A stretch of DNA of 64,000 bases from Rhodospirillales bacterium (GCA_030744625.1 JASLQF010000027.1:94211-158210); one strand, 5' to 3'; positions 1 through 10,101 are shown, counted from the stretch's first letter. Numbers and translations: made by a program. The notes: a model not told the origin generated them from the sequence alone.

Positions 1-161
1 AGGATCCCGGTGGCCAACGGATCCAGGGTACCGCCGTGCCCCACTTTCGCGGCCCCGGTGAGGCGACGCGCCTTGCCCACGACCGCCGCCGACGTCATGC
101 CCGCCGGCTTGTCGATGACCATCCACCCGTGCACGGCACGGCCCCGGCGCTTACGCCCCAT
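1..161 (-). CDS. truB: tRNA pseudouridine(55) synthase TruB, N-terminal part (cut by window edge)
   Basis: TruB converts U55 in the T-arm of tRNAs to pseudouridine. Only the first 53 or so codons lie here. After a basic start (MGRKRRG) the segment [13 protein letters not shown] and the motif [12 protein letters not shown], which contains the catalytic aspartate of the TruB family, are readable and leave little doubt. The ATG overlaps the last codons of rbfA by 11 bases, so the two are probably translationally coupled. It is the last visible gene of the rimP-nusA-infB-rbfA-truB operon. The C-terminal part lies beyond the left edge of the window. Confidence 0.93.
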   Translation of the reverse strand, partial: MGRKRRGRAVHGWMVIDKPAGMTSAAVVGKARRLTGAAKVGHGGTLDPLATGI

Positions 162-570
162 CGTCGCTATCCCGGTGTCGCGGCGTCCCTTGCAAGTCGT
201 GGGCGACCCGAGGCTCGGAGAGCAAGGTGTCGACGTGGTGCGCCCGGTCGAACGAGCCATCGGCGCGGAAGTCCATGTCGGGAACGCGCTTGAGCCGCAC
301 CGTCCGCGCCACCTGGTGGCGCAGGTAGGGCTTGGCGCGTCGCAGGGCGTCTATCACGGACCCGGTGTCACCGCCGCCGAGCGGCATCACGTAAACGGTG
401 GAATTGCGCAAGTCCGGGCTCATGCGGACTTCGGTGACGGTCACCGAAACTCCTTCCAGGCCGGGATCGCGCACCTGGCCGCGCTCGAATATCGAGGCCA
501 GCGCGTGGCGCAGTTCCTCGCCGACGCGCAACTGGCGCTGGCTGGGAGTCCTGTCTCTCCCTCTGGTCAT
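151..570 (-). CDS. rbfA: 30S ribosome-binding factor RbfA
   Basis: RbfA is a small KH-fold protein that binds the immature 30S subunit and helps 16S rRNA 5'-end maturation. The 139-residue product starts [20 protein letters not shown] and carries the family pattern of [23 protein letters not shown] strands followed by the conserved [19 protein letters not shown] region near residues 90-110. The ATG at 570 has GAGGA just upstream, which favours it over longer in-frame readings. It lies about 80 bases downstream of infB and overlaps truB at its 3' end, the normal alphaproteobacterial arrangement. The length is ordinary for the family. Confidence 0.93.
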   Translation of the reverse strand: MTRGRDRTPSQRQLRVGEELRHALASIFERGQVRDPGLEGVSVTVTEVRMSPDLRNSTVYVMPLGGGDTGSVIDALRRAKPYLRHQVARTVRLKRVPDMDFRADGSFDRAHHVDTLLSEPRVAHDLQGTPRHRDSDDGA

Positions 571-650
571 GGTGTCCTCGATCGGTAAAGCGCAAGCCCC
601 GGCCTCTGATCGGAGAAGCCGCGAACGCGGGTGCGCCCGGTCCGGCGTCC

Positions 651-3260
651 TTACAGCTCCTGGGCGATTTCCTCCACCTCGAAGCACTCGATGATGTCGC
701 CGGTCTTGATGTCCTGGTAGTTGGCGAAGGCCATGCCGCATTCGGTGCCTTCCTTGACCTCCTTGACATCGTCCTTGAAGCGCTTGAGCTGCGAGAGCGC
801 GCCTTCGTGAACGACCACGTCGTCGCGCAACAGCCGCACCTTGGCGCCACGGCGCACCAAGCCTTCCGTGACCATGCAGCCGGCCACCTTGCCCACCTTG
901 GAGACGTTGAAGATCTCGCGAACATCGGCGTATCCGATGAAGTTCTCCTTGAAGAGGGGATCCAACATGCCGGTCAGGATCCGCTTCAGGTCGTCGGCGA
1001 CGTCGTAAATGACGGAATAGTAGCGGACTTCCACGCCGTCGCGCCGGGTAAAATCGCGGGCCTGGGGATTGGCACGTACGTTGAACCCGATAATCAGCGC
1101 CTTGGCCGCCTTGGCCAGGGTCACATCGGATTCGTTGATGCCGCCGACCGCCGCGTGCAGGACATTCACCTGGGCCTTGTCGGTGCTGAGCTTGTCGAGC
1201 ACCCCCTGGACGGCCTCGACGGACCCCTGCACGTCGCCCTTGATGACCACGGACAGCTCCTTGGCCTCGCCCTCCTGAATCTTCTCGAACATCTCTTCGA
1301 GCGTGCCACGCGCGCCGGCCACCACCCGAGCCTCGCGGTCCCTGCGCTGACGGAACTCGACAACTTCGCGGGCGCGGGTTTCGTCGTCCACCACCACGAA
1401 ATCGTCGCCGGCCGACGGCGTTCCGTTGAGGCCAAGCACTTCCACGGGCATCGCCGGACCGGCTTCGTCGATGCCGTCGCCCCGTTGGTCGCCGAGTGCC
1501 CGCACGCGGCCCCACTCGCTGCCGGCGACGAAAATGTCGCCCACCTTCAGCGTGCCCCGCTGCACCAGGAGGGTGGCCACGGACCCACGGCCGACCTCCA
1601 TCTTCGCTTCGATGACCACGCCCTCGGCGGCACGGTTGGGGTTGGCCTTGAGGTCGAGCACTTCCGCCTGCAGGAGAATGACCTCCTCGAGTTTTTCGAG
1701 GTTGGTCCGCGCCGTGGCGGAAACCTCGACGGACAGAATTTCGCCGCCCATCTCCTCGACCACGATGTCTTGCTGGAGCAGGTCGGTTCGCACGCGTTTG
1801 GGATCGGCGCCCGACTTGTCGATCTTGTTGACGGCGATGATGACGGGGACTTCCGCGGCCTTGGCATGATCAATGGCCTCGATCGTCTGAGGCATGACCC
1901 CGTCGTCGGCGGCAACCACCAGCACCACGATATCGGTGACCTTGGCGCCGCGCCCCCGCATGGCCGTGAAGGCCTCGTGTCCAGGGGTGTCGATAAAAGT
2001 GATCTTGGCCCCAGACGACATTTCGACCTGGTAGGCACCGATGTGCTGCGTGATACCGCCGGCCTCGCCCGCCGCGACGTCGGTTTCGCGCAGCGCGTCG
2101 AGAAGCGACGTCTTGCCGTGATCGACGTGCCCCATGACGGTAACCACCGGCGGCCGGTTGACCAAGTCGGCTTCGGCGTCGGCTTCCCGCGTCAGACCGA
2201 TTTCCACGTCCGACTCGCTGACCCGTTTAACGTTGTGGCCGAATTCGGCGACGACGAGTTCCGCCGTGTCGGCATCGACCACATGGTCCATCGACGCCAT
2301 GACGTCCATCTTCATCAGCGCCCTGATGACATCGGTCCCGCGCTCGGCCATGCGGTTGGCAAGTTCCTGCACCGATAAGTTCTCGGGAATGACCACGTCG
2401 CGTACGATTTTTTGGCCATCGGCGCGTGCCTGCGCCTGCTGCTTTTGCCTCTCCTTTTCACGGGCGCGTCTTACCGAAGCGAGGCTACGGGTGCGCCCTT
2501 CATCGCCGCTCAGCGCCTCGACGATGGTCAATCGGCCGGAAGCCGAGCGCCGCCGGGGCTCGCCGCGGCGCACACCGGGAACGGTCCGGCGCGGCTCGCC
2601 GCGCGACCCGCGCTTTACGCGGCCGCGATCCTCGCGCGTATCGGGCTCTTCGGCTCCCCCCAGGGCCTCGAGCTTGGCGGCGGCGGCGGCGGCCGAGGCC
2701 TTGGCCTGTTCCTCGCGGCGCCGCGCCTCCTCATCCTCGGCGGCACGCGCCGATTCCTCTTCCGAGCGCCGGCGCTGCTCTTCCTCCTCGGCGCGCAGCC
2801 GCTCCCGCTCCTCGTCCTCGGGGGTCGGCGCCACTTCGGACGACACCGCGCCGCCCTCGGCGGTGGTGTCCTCATCCGCCTTCATGGCGTCCTGGAGGGC
2901 GCGAACCCGGGCCGCCTTTTCCTCGATGGTCAGACTGGGCCCGCCCTGACGCGCCTCCTCGCCAAGGACCTCGTCGGCTTCGACGTCGAGGTCGACGGCG
3001 CCGGCGGGAAGGGGGTTTTCTTCCTCGACGAGTTCCGGGGCGGCCCTGACCTCGGCCATCTGGCCACCGGAATCCAGCGCATAGGTCCGCTTCTTGCGAA
3101 CCTCCACGGCCACCACCTTGGAGCGGCCGTGAGAGAAGCTTTGGCGGACTTGGCCGCCGCCGACGGTTTTCTTGAGTTCGAGCTTGCCCGGCCGCGAAAT
3201 GCTGAGCGGCTTCTTGCCGGCTTTCCGCGTCGACTCGTCGTGTTCTTCGGTCTCTGTCAT
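651..3260 (-). CDS. infB: Translation initiation factor IF-2
   Basis: IF-2 is the GTPase that brings formyl-Met-tRNA to the 30S subunit and promotes subunit joining. The 869-residue protein has an N-terminal basic segment (about 15-60), a long charged low-complexity helix rich in Glu, Arg and Ala (about 130-210), an IF2_N-like domain near 290-345, then the G domain with GHVDHGKT (about 374-381), DTPGHEAF and NKID. Two beta-barrel domains and the C-terminal fMet-tRNA-binding domain follow, including GDVQGSVEA. The length is typical for alphaproteobacteria. It follows nusA after a 99-base spacer in which no ylxR-like gene can be read, and precedes rbfA. Confidence 0.97.
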   Translation of the reverse strand: MTETEEHDESTRKAGKKPLSISRPGKLELKKTVGGGQVRQSFSHGRSKVVAVEVRKKRTYALDSGGQMAEVRAAPELVEEENPLPAGAVDLDVEADEVLGEEARQGGPSLTIEEKAARVRALQDAMKADEDTTAEGGAVSSEVAPTPEDEERERLRAEEEEQRRRSEEESARAAEDEEARRREEQAKASAAAAAAKLEALGGAEEPDTREDRGRVKRGSRGEPRRTVPGVRRGEPRRRSASGRLTIVEALSGDEGRTRSLASVRRAREKERQKQQAQARADGQKIVRDVVIPENLSVQELANRMAERGTDVIRALMKMDVMASMDHVVDADTAELVVAEFGHNVKRVSESDVEIGLTREADAEADLVNRPPVVTVMGHVDHGKTSLLDALRETDVAAGEAGGITQHIGAYQVEMSSGAKITFIDTPGHEAFTAMRGRGAKVTDIVVLVVAADDGVMPQTIEAIDHAKAAEVPVIIAVNKIDKSGADPKRVRTDLLQQDIVVEEMGGEILSVEVSATARTNLEKLEEVILLQAEVLDLKANPNRAAEGVVIEAKMEVGRGSVATLLVQRGTLKVGDIFVAGSEWGRVRALGDQRGDGIDEAGPAMPVEVLGLNGTPSAGDDFVVVDDETRAREVVEFRQRRDREARVVAGARGTLEEMFEKIQEGEAKELSVVIKGDVQGSVEAVQGVLDKLSTDKAQVNVLHAAVGGINESDVTLAKAAKALIIGFNVRANPQARDFTRRDGVEVRYYSVIYDVADDLKRILTGMLDPLFKENFIGYADVREIFNVSKVGKVAGCMVTEGLVRRGAKVRLLRDDVVVHEGALSQLKRFKDDVKEVKEGTECGMAFANYQDIKTGDIIECFEVEEIAQEL

Positions 3261-3359
3261 TTCAGCCCATGTTCCATGGCGCCCGCGCCTTCCCGGATCC
3301 GGTCCGGGCCGTGTTTATCATATCTCATCCCGTTCCCGGCCAAATTTCCGGACGCCGGC

Positions 3360-4982
3360 CTACTTGTCCGTCTTATCCGTCTTGGCGTTCGCTTCGGTCT
3401 CCTCCGCCGCTTCGGCGGCGGCGCCGGCCTCCGCGGCGTCCGCGTCCGGCGCGGCGTCTGCGTCCGGCGCGCCTTCTTCGTCGTCGAACCAATGGGCGCG
3501 CGCCGCCATGATGACGGCGTTGGCCGAGTCCTGCGTGAGCACCCCGACGGAGACGATTTCCAGGAGTTCGTCGCTGGCCAGATCGCCGAGGTCGTCCAGC
3601 GTCTTGACGCCGGCTTCCCCAAGCTCCACAAGCATGCCCGGCGTCAGTCCCTTGATTTCGGCGACGGCGTCCTCGACGCCCAACTCACGCCGGCGCTGCG
3701 TCGACTTTTCATCTTCCTCGGCGATGAAAGCGCGCGCCCTGTCGCGCAGTTCCCGCACCATGGATTCGTCGAAGCCCTCGATGCTGGTCAACTCCTCTTC
3801 CGGAACGAAGGCGACCTCTTCGATGCTCGAAAATCCTTCGGTGACCAGCAGATGGGCGATCACGTCATCGACATCGAGGCCGTCGATGAACGCCTGAGAG
3901 CGTGCGCGGAATTCCTCGTTACGCCGGTCCGATTCCTCGGCCTCGGTCAGGATGTCGATGTCCCATCCGGTGAGCTGCGAGGCGAGGCGCACGTTCTGGC
4001 CGCGCCGGCCGATGGCGAGGCTGAGCTGGTCGTCGGGCACCACCACCTCGATGCGGTTGGCCTCTTCGTCGAGCACCACCTTGGAGACCTCGGCGGGGGC
4101 CTGGGCGTTGACGATGAACGTGGCGGGGTCGGGGTTCCACTGGATGATGTCGATCTTCTCTCCTTGCAGTTCGCTGACCACCGCCTGGACGCGTGATCCG
4201 CGCATGCCGACGCAGGCGCCGACGGGATCGATGCTCGAGTCGTTGGAAATCACGGCAATCTTGGCGCGCGAGCCGGGATCCCGGGCCACCGACTTGATCT
4301 CGATGATGCTGTCGTAAATTTCCGGCACCTCTTGGGCAAACAGCTTGGCCATGAAATTGGGGTGGCTGCGGGACAGGAATATCTGGGGGCCGCGGGGCTC
4401 CTCGCGCACGTCCAAAATGTAGGCGCGAATGCGGTCGCCGGTGGAGAAGTGTTCGCGCGGGATGCTCTCGTCGCGGCGCAGGAGGGCCTCCGCCCGTCCC
4501 AAGTCGACGATGATGTTGCCGAACTCTATGCGCTTGACGAGCCCGTTGACGATTTCTCCGATGCGATCCTTGAACTCCTCGTACTGGCGCTTGCGCTCGG
4601 CCTCGCGCACCTTTTGCACGATCACCTGCTTGGCGGTCTGGGCGGCAATGCGACCGAAATCGATGGGCGGCAGCGGTTCGACCAGGAATTCGCCGATCTC
4701 GGCATCCGCCTTGCGCCCGCGCGCTTCCTCCAAGCTGATTTGCGTAATCTCCTCCTCGACCGGGTCGGCCACCTCGATATAGCGGGCCATATCGATGATG
4801 CCCGACGTGCGGTCGATGGTGGCGCGGATGTCATGCTCTTGACCGTATTTGGAACGCCCCGCCTTCTGGATGGCTTGTTCCATGGCCTCCAACACTTCCT
4901 CGCGCTCGATACCCTTGTCGCGCGCCACCGTTTCCGCCACCTGCAGCAGTTCGGGGCGCGCGTGAGCCGTATCAGTATCCAT
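3360..4982 (-). CDS. nusA: Transcription termination/antitermination factor NusA
   Basis: NusA binds RNA polymerase and nascent RNA and modulates pausing, termination and antitermination. The 540-residue product begins [20 protein letters not shown], the N-terminal polymerase-binding domain. It continues with an S1 domain (around 135-200), two KH domains (around 230-350, including [15 protein letters not shown] and [13 protein letters not shown]), and two C-terminal acidic helix-hairpin-helix repeats (around 365-520). The tail after about 500 is a low-complexity Ala/Asp/Glu stretch. It starts 12 bases after the rimP stop and is the second gene of the operon. The C-terminal repeats are those that contact the alpha subunit or N protein in other bacteria. 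Confidence 0.97.
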   Translation of the reverse strand: MDTDTAHARPELLQVAETVARDKGIEREEVLEAMEQAIQKAGRSKYGQEHDIRATIDRTSGIIDMARYIEVADPVEEEITQISLEEARGRKADAEIGEFLVEPLPPIDFGRIAAQTAKQVIVQKVREAERKRQYEEFKDRIGEIVNGLVKRIEFGNIIVDLGRAEALLRRDESIPREHFSTGDRIRAYILDVREEPRGPQIFLSRSHPNFMAKLFAQEVPEIYDSIIEIKSVARDPGSRAKIAVISNDSSIDPVGACVGMRGSRVQAVVSELQGEKIDIIQWNPDPATFIVNAQAPAEVSKVVLDEEANRIEVVVPDDQLSLAIGRRGQNVRLASQLTGWDIDILTEAEESDRRNEEFRARSQAFIDGLDVDDVIAHLLVTEGFSSIEEVAFVPEEELTSIEGFDESMVRELRDRARAFIAEEDEKSTQRRRELGVEDAVAEIKGLTPGMLVELGEAGVKTLDDLGDLASDELLEIVSVGVLTQDSANAVIMAARAHWFDDEEGAPDADAAPDADAAEAGAAAEAAEETEANAKTDKTDK

Positions 4983-4994
4983 TTTCTTTCCGCC

Positions 4995-5486
4995 CTAGCG
5001 TCCTTGCGTGTCCTGCGTCGCGGCGAGGAGCTCGTCGGTGAGGACCAGCTTGGCCCGCCTGATGTCGGAAAACGGCACCTCCACGGGGCTGCCCTCCACT
5101 TCCATTCGTACCGCGTTTCCAGCGACGCCGAGGAGGCGGCCGCGGAAATTCCGGCGCTCCGCGATGGGCCGGCTTGCTTCAAGGTGCGCCTCGAACCCGG
5201 CAAAACGCTCGAAGTCCCGTAGGCGCACCAGCGGACGGTCGATGCCCGGCGAACTCACCTCCAGGGTGTACGCCCCTTCGATCGGGTCGTCCACCTCGAG
5301 CACGGCGGAGATGGCGCGGCTGATATCCGCACAATTATCCACGCTCATCGCCCCGCCGCCACTGGGCTCCGCCATGACCTGCACCCGTGGCTTTTGCTTG
5401 CCGGAGATGCTCACCCGCACGAGGTCGAACCCCAAGGCTTCGACGGTGGGAGCGATCAGCCTCTCGACACGACCAGGCAAGTTCAT
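4995..5486 (-). CDS. rimP: Ribosome maturation factor RimP
   Basis: RimP assists assembly of the 30S subunit. The protein read from the ATG at 5486 is 163 residues (MNLPGRVERLIAPTVEALGF). It contains the family hallmarks VDNCADISRAISAVLEVDD and YTLEVSSPGIDRPL (about 55-95), followed by the C-terminal Sm-like barrel with GRLLGVAGNAVRMEVEG. Reading further upstream is possible without a stop, but the added residues do not resemble RimP, so the internal ATG was chosen. It is the first gene of the rimP-nusA-infB-rbfA-truB operon and is preceded by a leader of about 200 bases containing hairpins. Confidence 0.94.
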   Translation of the reverse strand: MNLPGRVERLIAPTVEALGFDLVRVSISGKQKPRVQVMAEPSGGGAMSVDNCADISRAISAVLEVDDPIEGAYTLEVSSPGIDRPLVRLRDFERFAGFEAHLEASRPIAERRNFRGRLLGVAGNAVRMEVEGSPVEVPFSDIRRAKLVLTDELLAATQDTQGR

Positions 5487-5532
5487 CGGCGCTACCTGCT
5501 GTTGACGCGCGCATTCTCCGAAGAGGCGGCCC

Positions 5533-5561
5533 CAAAAACAAAGAGTGGGCCAGTGGCCCAC
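5533..5561 (-). terminator. Hairpin plus T-rich tract in the rimP leader (terminator or attenuator candidate)
   Basis: GTGGGCC (5545-5551) and GGCCCAC (5555-5561) form a perfect 7-bp stem with a 3-base loop. Read on the minus strand it is followed by a T-rich run (TCTTTGTTTTTGG). It could end transcripts arriving from trmB or, if the promoter at 5623-5650 is real, act as a leader attenuator of the rimP operon. Function is inferred from shape only. Confidence 0.45.
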
Positions 5562-5622
5562 CCCATCAAACCCAATCAACCGGTCACGCTCAACGAAGCC
5601 AATCAAAGTAAAAGCGGTACCA

Positions 5623-5650
5623 AATATAACCGCTTGGCGCCTGAACACAA
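5623..5650 (-). promoter_or_regulatory. Possible promoter of the rimP-nusA operon
   Basis: On the minus strand TTGTGT and TATATT are separated by 16 bases; the -10 element matches five of six consensus positions and the -35 three. A competing reading is a 6-bp hairpin (AGCGGT/ACCGCT) followed by TTTT in the same bases. Both are weak. Confidence 0.3.
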
Positions 5651-5687
5651 GAGGTTTCGTGCGTCCCCGAGAGGCCCGCCGCGCCCT

Positions 5688-6416
5688 CTACGCCAAGGCG
5701 GTGGCGCGGCGGCGGCGGCGGAAGGCGAGATACACGCAGGTATCTCCCTGGGCCAGGGCCTTGGCCTCGTAGCGGGTCTCGAACCAATCCTCGGGACGCC
5801 GGCGCCACGCCTTGGGCGAGCGCGCCGGCCAGCGAAACTCGGGGTGCCGGGTGAACCTGTCGAGGCTCCAGCGGACGAACTCCATATGATCGCTGGCGAA
5901 CCTGAGTTCGGCGTCGTCCTTCATGACCCGGGCCAGGGTGTCCAGATTTTCCTTGGCCGGGAACCGGCGCTTGTGGTGGCGCTTCTTGGGCCAGGGATCG
6001 GCGAACAACACGAAGACCCGCCCGATGACGGCGTCGGGCAGGCAGGGAAGCAAAAGCCGCGCGTCGTCGTCGAAGACCCGGACATTGGACAAGCCATCGC
6101 GCTCGACGCGGGCCAGCAGGGCGGCTACCCCGTTGACGTACGGCTCGCACCCGATCATGCCGACCGCGGGATGGAGGCGAGCCTGTTCCGCCAGGTGCTC
6201 GCCGGCACCGAAGCCGACTTCGAGCCAGATGTCCTCAACGGATTCCGCGAAGAGAGCCGCCAGGTCGGCGGGCGCGCCGCCAACCTCGGCAGGCACGCGC
6301 AGACGCGGCAATAGCTCTTCGATCAGTGCATGGCGGCCCTTGCGCAGCGCGTGGCCATGGCGCCGCCCGTGCCAGCGGAGACGGTCGGCGGAATTGCGCC
6401 CCGCGCCGCCCGTCAA
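5688..6416 (-). CDS. trmB: tRNA (guanine-N7-)-methyltransferase TrmB
   Basis: TrmB methylates G46 in the variable loop of tRNAs using S-adenosylmethionine. The 242-residue product has the SAM-binding motif LEVGFGAG at about 65-72 and the diagnostic [14 protein letters not shown] at about 138-151. No ATG or GTG exists in frame ahead of the conserved WHGRRHG segment. The best start is TTG at 6416, which overlaps the metK stop as TTGA, with GGAG four bases upstream, so translation is probably coupled to metK. Placing a SAM consumer directly behind SAM synthetase in one operon makes metabolic sense, though that is context and not proof of co-regulation. Confidence 0.92.
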   Translation of the reverse strand: MTGGAGRNSADRLRWHGRRHGHALRKGRHALIEELLPRLRVPAEVGGAPADLAALFAESVEDIWLEVGFGAGEHLAEQARLHPAVGMIGCEPYVNGVAALLARVERDGLSNVRVFDDDARLLLPCLPDAVIGRVFVLFADPWPKKRHHKRRFPAKENLDTLARVMKDDAELRFASDHMEFVRWSLDRFTRHPEFRWPARSPKAWRRRPEDWFETRYEAKALAQGDTCVYLAFRRRRRATALA

Positions 6417-7588
6417 CTGGCTCCGAACGCGGCGCGCAGGTCGTCGACCAGATCGGTGCGTTCCCAGGAGAATCCTCCGTCGGGCTCCGGCGGCCTTCCG
6501 AAGTGCCCATAGGCCGCGGTGCGCGCGTAAATGGGCCGGCTGAGCTCCAGGTGCTCGCGGATGCCGCGCGGCGACAGATCGACCATGTCCTGAAGAACCT
6601 GCGAAAGCCGTTCCTCGTCCACCCGGTCGGCGCCATGGGTGTCGATATAGACCGACAGCGGCTTGGACACGCCGATGGCATAGGAAACCTGTAGGGTGCA
6701 GGTGTCGGCGAGACCGGCGGCGACGACGTTCTTGGCCACGTACCGCGCCGCGTAGGCGGCCGAGCGGTCGACCTTGGTCGGGTCCTTGCCGGAAAAGGCG
6801 CCGCCGCCGTGGGGCGCCGCGCCGCCGTAGGTATCGACGATTATCTTGCGCCCGGTGAGCCCGGCGTCGCCGTCCGGTCCGCCGATGACGAAACGGCCGG
6901 TCGGATTTACGTAGAACTCGTCCTCGGCGCACATCCAGCCCTCGGGCAGCACGTTGACGACATGGGGGCGGACGATCTCGCGCACTTCTTCCTGGCTTAG
7001 ACTTTCCGCGTGATGGGTGGACACGACCACCGACGTGGCGCCTACCGGGCGCCCGTTCACGTAGCGAAGGGTGATCTGGCTCTTGGCATCGGGGCCGAGC
7101 CCCGGCTCGGCGCCGGAATGGCGGGCCTCGGCCAGCGAGTGCAGGATGGCGTGGGAATAATAGATGGGCGCCGGCATGAGCACGTCGGTCTCGGTGCACG
7201 CAAAGCCGAACATGAGCCCCTGGTCGCCGGCGCCCTCGTCCTTGTTGCCGGCGGCGTCCACGCCCTGGGCGATGTCCGCCGATTGGGAATGGACATGGAT
7301 GATGACCTCCGCGTCGCGCCAGTGAAAGCGCTCTTGTTCGTAGCCGATGGCCTTGACGGCGGCGCGGGCAACGTCTTCCAGGGTCGCGTGGGTGATGGTG
7401 TCCGGCCCCCGCACCTCGCCGGCAAGCACGATGAGGTTGGTGGTGCACAGGGTCTCGACGGCGACGCGCGAATGGGGATCGGCGGTAAGGTAGGTATCGA
7501 CGACGGCGTCGGAAACGCGGTCGCAAACCTTGTCGGGATGTCCCTCGGAAACGGACTCGCTGGTGAACAGATAATCGGTTTTAGGCAC
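6413..7588 (-). CDS. metK: S-adenosylmethionine synthetase
   Basis: MetK makes S-adenosylmethionine from methionine and ATP. The 391-residue product begins [19 protein letters not shown], with the GHPDK motif at 16-20. It contains [19 protein letters not shown] and [15 protein letters not shown] segments of the third domain. The initiation codon is GTG at 7588 with GGGGT upstream. The length is normal. The stop overlaps the TTG start of trmB. A regulator of the XRE family lies immediately upstream across a 270-base leader that contains a promoter-like pair and two direct repeats, so the gene may be controlled from that region. Confidence 0.97.
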   Translation of the reverse strand: MPKTDYLFTSESVSEGHPDKVCDRVSDAVVDTYLTADPHSRVAVETLCTTNLIVLAGEVRGPDTITHATLEDVARAAVKAIGYEQERFHWRDAEVIIHVHSQSADIAQGVDAAGNKDEGAGDQGLMFGFACTETDVLMPAPIYYSHAILHSLAEARHSGAEPGLGPDAKSQITLRYVNGRPVGATSVVVSTHHAESLSQEEVREIVRPHVVNVLPEGWMCAEDEFYVNPTGRFVIGGPDGDAGLTGRKIIVDTYGGAAPHGGGAFSGKDPTKVDRSAAYAARYVAKNVVAAGLADTCTLQVSYAIGVSKPLSVYIDTHGADRVDEERLSQVLQDMVDLSPRGIREHLELSRPIYARTAAYGHFGRPPEPDGGFSWERTDLVDDLRAAFGAS

Positions 7589-7654
7589 GGTCTACCCCGC
7601 TGATCTAGTCATGTCGTTCTTGATGGACCAGGGGTCTCAACGCGCGCTTCGCCG

Positions 7655-7683
7655 ATATTAAAGGTCGGAGGACGCCGTCCCAA
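7655..7683 (-). promoter_or_regulatory. Probable sigma-70-type promoter of metK
   Basis: TTGGGA and TAATAT (minus strand) are 17 bases apart, each matching four of six consensus positions, and lie 67 bases or more before the metK start. No experimental support. Confidence 0.4.
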
Positions 7684-7708
7684 GCCCACTTAGCGCCTTT
7701 TTTGCGTG

Positions 7709-7786
7709 GTGGCAAGCGGTGCAAATCCATCCACGGCCGCCCCCGGGAGCGGCGACGGGCGGGGGCTCTTGTGGCAAGCTTTGCAA
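7709..7786. repeat. Pair of 16-bp direct repeats flanking a GC hairpin upstream of metK
   Basis: GTGGCAAGCNNTGCAA occurs at 7709-7724 and again at 7771-7786 in the same orientation, identical outside the two central bases. Between them GCCCCCG (7739-7745) and CGGGGGC (7760-7766) can pair. The spacing and position between the XRE regulator and metK suggest operator sites or a structured leader. The binding factor is unknown. Confidence 0.6.
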
Positions 7787-7860
7787 CCCCCGTCAAGGGA
7801 TTTCAGGAAAGCTTCGGGAGGGCATGCCGGGGGACGCGCCGCGGCGCGCTGAATGGCCGG

Positions 7861-8310
7861 CTAGCGCTTCTTGGTTTTATCCGCCAGGGACTTGGTCAGT
7901 TCGAACAACCGCTTGCGGACCCGGGGGTCGGGTATCTTGTAGTAGGCGCGAACCAGTTCCAGGGTCTCCCGGCGGCTCAACGCGTCCGACTCGAATACGG
8001 CCTGCGATCGGTCCCTCAGGCCGGAAACCCGACGCGATGGCTTGGCCTTGGTTTCGTCGGGCATGTCGTCGAAGAAAAACGAAACCGGTACGTCGAGAAT
8101 CTGGCTGAGCTCGAAAAGCCGGCTCGAACCGATGCGGTTGGCCCCGCGTTCGTATTTCTGAACCTGCGGGAAGGTGAGACCCAGGGCGTCGCCGAGCTTG
8201 CCTTGGCTCAACCCGAGCAAGGTACGCCGCAGGCGGACGCGGGCGCCGACATGCACGTCGACCGGCCGAGGGCCGGTGCGGCGCCGCTTGGTTGCTCGCG
8301 CCCTTTTCAT
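7861..8310 (-). CDS. XRE-family helix-turn-helix transcriptional regulator (metK-adjacent type)
   Basis: The 149-residue protein has a very basic N-terminus (MKRARATKRRRTGPRP) and then a Cro/C1-type helix-turn-helix domain at about 22-77 (VRLRRTLLGLSQGKLGDALG, with the recognition helix TFPQVQKYERG). Its C-terminal half of about 70 residues is found with such regulators in alphaproteobacteria, where the gene commonly sits between lnt and metK, as here. Its target is not known from sequence; the repeats upstream of metK are natural candidates. It has its own promoter-like sequence upstream and is separated from lnt by about 160 bases. Confidence 0.88.
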   Translation of the reverse strand: MKRARATKRRRTGPRPVDVHVGARVRLRRTLLGLSQGKLGDALGLTFPQVQKYERGANRIGSSRLFELSQILDVPVSFFFDDMPDETKAKPSRRVSGLRDRSQAVFESDALSRRETLELVRAYYKIPDPRVRKRLFELTKSLADKTKKR

Positions 8311-8378
8311 GATTGACCGTGGAAAGTACTCATAAAACCAGGAAATCCTTCATAGATTCATCCGCCTACGTCAGCCAA

Positions 8379-8407
8379 ACGATAAGTGAAACAGCGTTGC
8401 GGGTCAA
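8379..8407 (-). promoter_or_regulatory. Probable sigma-70-type promoter of the XRE regulator
   Basis: On the minus strand TTGACC and TATCGT are separated by exactly 17 bases, matching five and four of six consensus positions. The pair lies 69 bases upstream of the regulator start in an AT-richer stretch. Confidence 0.5.
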
Positions 8408-8471
8408 CAAAATTTCCATACCCGCGTATGTATCAAGCTGGAATGCGCCGACCGCGCTTCAAACCTGACCT

Positions 8472-10091
8472 TTACGACCCGCGGGACAGCAGGAGGCCGC
8501 CCGCCGCCGCCGCCAACAGCACCATGACGACGATCCAATCGCCCAAAAGACCGTAGGGCGTGATGCCCTCCAGGGCGGTGGGCAGGGGGCTGTCGAGCAC
8601 CCCGGTGACGCCGAGGCCGAGCCTGGCGACGGTGCGTCCATGGGCGTCCACGACCGCCGAGATTCCGGTGTTGGCCACCCGCACCAGGGGCAGACCCTCC
8701 TCGACGGCGCGAAAGCGTGCCGCGGCGAAGTGCTGGTACGGGCCGGATGACATCCCGAACCAGGCGTCGTTGGTGACGTTGAGCAGCCAGGCGGGACGGT
8801 CTTCCCTGTCCAGCACGCTTCCGGGAAAGATGGCTTCGTAGCAGATGAGCGGGCTGAACGGCGGCAGTCCGGGGAGCCTGAGAGTCACCGGGCCCGGACC
8901 CGGCGAGAAGTCCATGCGTCCGGGCACCAGCCTGGATATGTTCAGAAGACCGCGAAACGGCACGTACTCGCCGAAGGGCACCAGGTGGAACTTGTCGTAT
9001 GTGGCAACGATCTCGCCGCGCTCGCCGACGGCGTGGAGGCTGTTCCAAATTCGCGCCGCCGCGCCCTCGCGGCGCGTCACCCGAGGCGCGCCGGCAATCA
9101 ACAAGCCGCCGGCGGGCACCGCAGCGCCGAGCGCCTCGAGGAGTCGCGGCTCATTGGCGAGGTCGAACGGCACCGCCGTCTCCGCCCAGATGACGTGGGT
9201 GGGCTGAGGGGCCTGCACGGGGCTCGGCGGCGCGCCGCTCATGTCGAGTTGCCGCTCGACGTGGGCGCGGCGCAGCTTGGGGCGCCATTTGAGCTTTTGA
9301 TCGATGGCCGGCTGCACGAGGCGCAGGCGAACGCCCGCCACCTCTCCTCCGGGGGCCAGAGCCAGCCGTGCCGCGCCGCCGGCCCACGCGAGCCCGAGCA
9401 CGGCGGCGGCGGCGGCCACGGCGCCAAGCGCGCGGCGCTCGACGACGGCGCCATCGGCCAGCACCGCCGGCATCGCCGCCACCGTCACGCTCAACAGGCT
9501 AATCCCGTAAACGCCGAAGACGGCGGCCGACTGCATCATGGGCTCGGAGACCACCCACACCGTGCCCACGAGGTTCCATGGGAAGCCCGTGAATATCCAG
9601 CCGCGCAGCCACTCGAGCGCCGTCCACGCCGCCCCGAGGACGAGCACCCGCCCTGCTCCCCGCGTGCCCGAGGCGCCGACAAGCAGCGCCGCGACGCCCG
9701 GAAACACCGCGACCACCGCGGCCAGGCCACCGACGGCGAACGGAACCATCCAGCCGAATTGCGCGGCGTCGGTCAAAAGCGCGTGGGCGATCCAGTAAAG
9801 GCCGGCCGCGAAGTGCCCAAAGCCGAACCACCACCCGGCCGCGAAGGCGCTCCGCCAGCCGCCGCTGCCGTCGATCAGCCACAAGAGTCCGATAAACGCC
9901 GGCACCAACAGAACGATGGCGTGCACGGGCGGCAACGCCGCCGTCGCCAGGAGCCCTAGGCCGGCCGCCAGGGTAAGACGCCGCCACCCGGACGCCCCCG
10001 TGACGCGAACCTTGGCCCGGGCCCAAATACCGGGGGAGGGCGGCACGCCATCCGGCGGTGGCGAGGATCTCATGCGCCGGGGAGCGTCCAT
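8472..10091 (-). CDS. lnt: Apolipoprotein N-acyltransferase
   Basis: Lnt adds the third acyl chain to the N-terminal cysteine of lipoproteins in the inner membrane. The 539-residue protein has a multi-spanning membrane part (about 35-230, with the conserved GFPWNL segment) followed by a nitrilase-type domain. The catalytic triad can be placed at Glu in WAETAVPF (about 303), Lys in YDKFHLVPFGEYVPF (about 367) and Cys in LICYEAIFPG (about 416). It begins 10 bases after corC and is the last gene of the miaB-phoH-ybeY-corC-lnt series, a conserved order in proteobacteria. Two lipoproteins and one LpoA-like lipoprotein in this window would be substrates. Confidence 0.96.
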   Translation of the reverse strand: MDAPRRMRSSPPPDGVPPSPGIWARAKVRVTGASGWRRLTLAAGLGLLATAALPPVHAIVLLVPAFIGLLWLIDGSGGWRSAFAAGWWFGFGHFAAGLYWIAHALLTDAAQFGWMVPFAVGGLAAVVAVFPGVAALLVGASGTRGAGRVLVLGAAWTALEWLRGWIFTGFPWNLVGTVWVVSEPMMQSAAVFGVYGISLLSVTVAAMPAVLADGAVVERRALGAVAAAAAVLGLAWAGGAARLALAPGGEVAGVRLRLVQPAIDQKLKWRPKLRRAHVERQLDMSGAPPSPVQAPQPTHVIWAETAVPFDLANEPRLLEALGAAVPAGGLLIAGAPRVTRREGAAARIWNSLHAVGERGEIVATYDKFHLVPFGEYVPFRGLLNISRLVPGRMDFSPGPGPVTLRLPGLPPFSPLICYEAIFPGSVLDREDRPAWLLNVTNDAWFGMSSGPYQHFAAARFRAVEEGLPLVRVANTGISAVVDAHGRTVARLGLGVTGVLDSPLPTALEGITPYGLLGDWIVVMVLLAAAAGGLLLSRGS

Positions 10092-10101
10092 GAAGCCGCG
10101 A

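Noticed and set aside
807..4196. Long open frames opposite infB and nusA (523 and 594 codons)
   Set aside because: Antisense shadows of conserved genes with low-complexity translations.
5487..5687. tRNA gene before rimP, as metY in E. coli
   Set aside because: No T-loop or anticodon-arm pattern could be folded from the sequence.
7589..7860. SAM riboswitch in the metK leader
   Set aside because: I could not match the leader to SAM-II, SAM-IV/I or SAM/SAH consensus by eye; only repeats and a hairpin are certain. A covariance-model search would decide.
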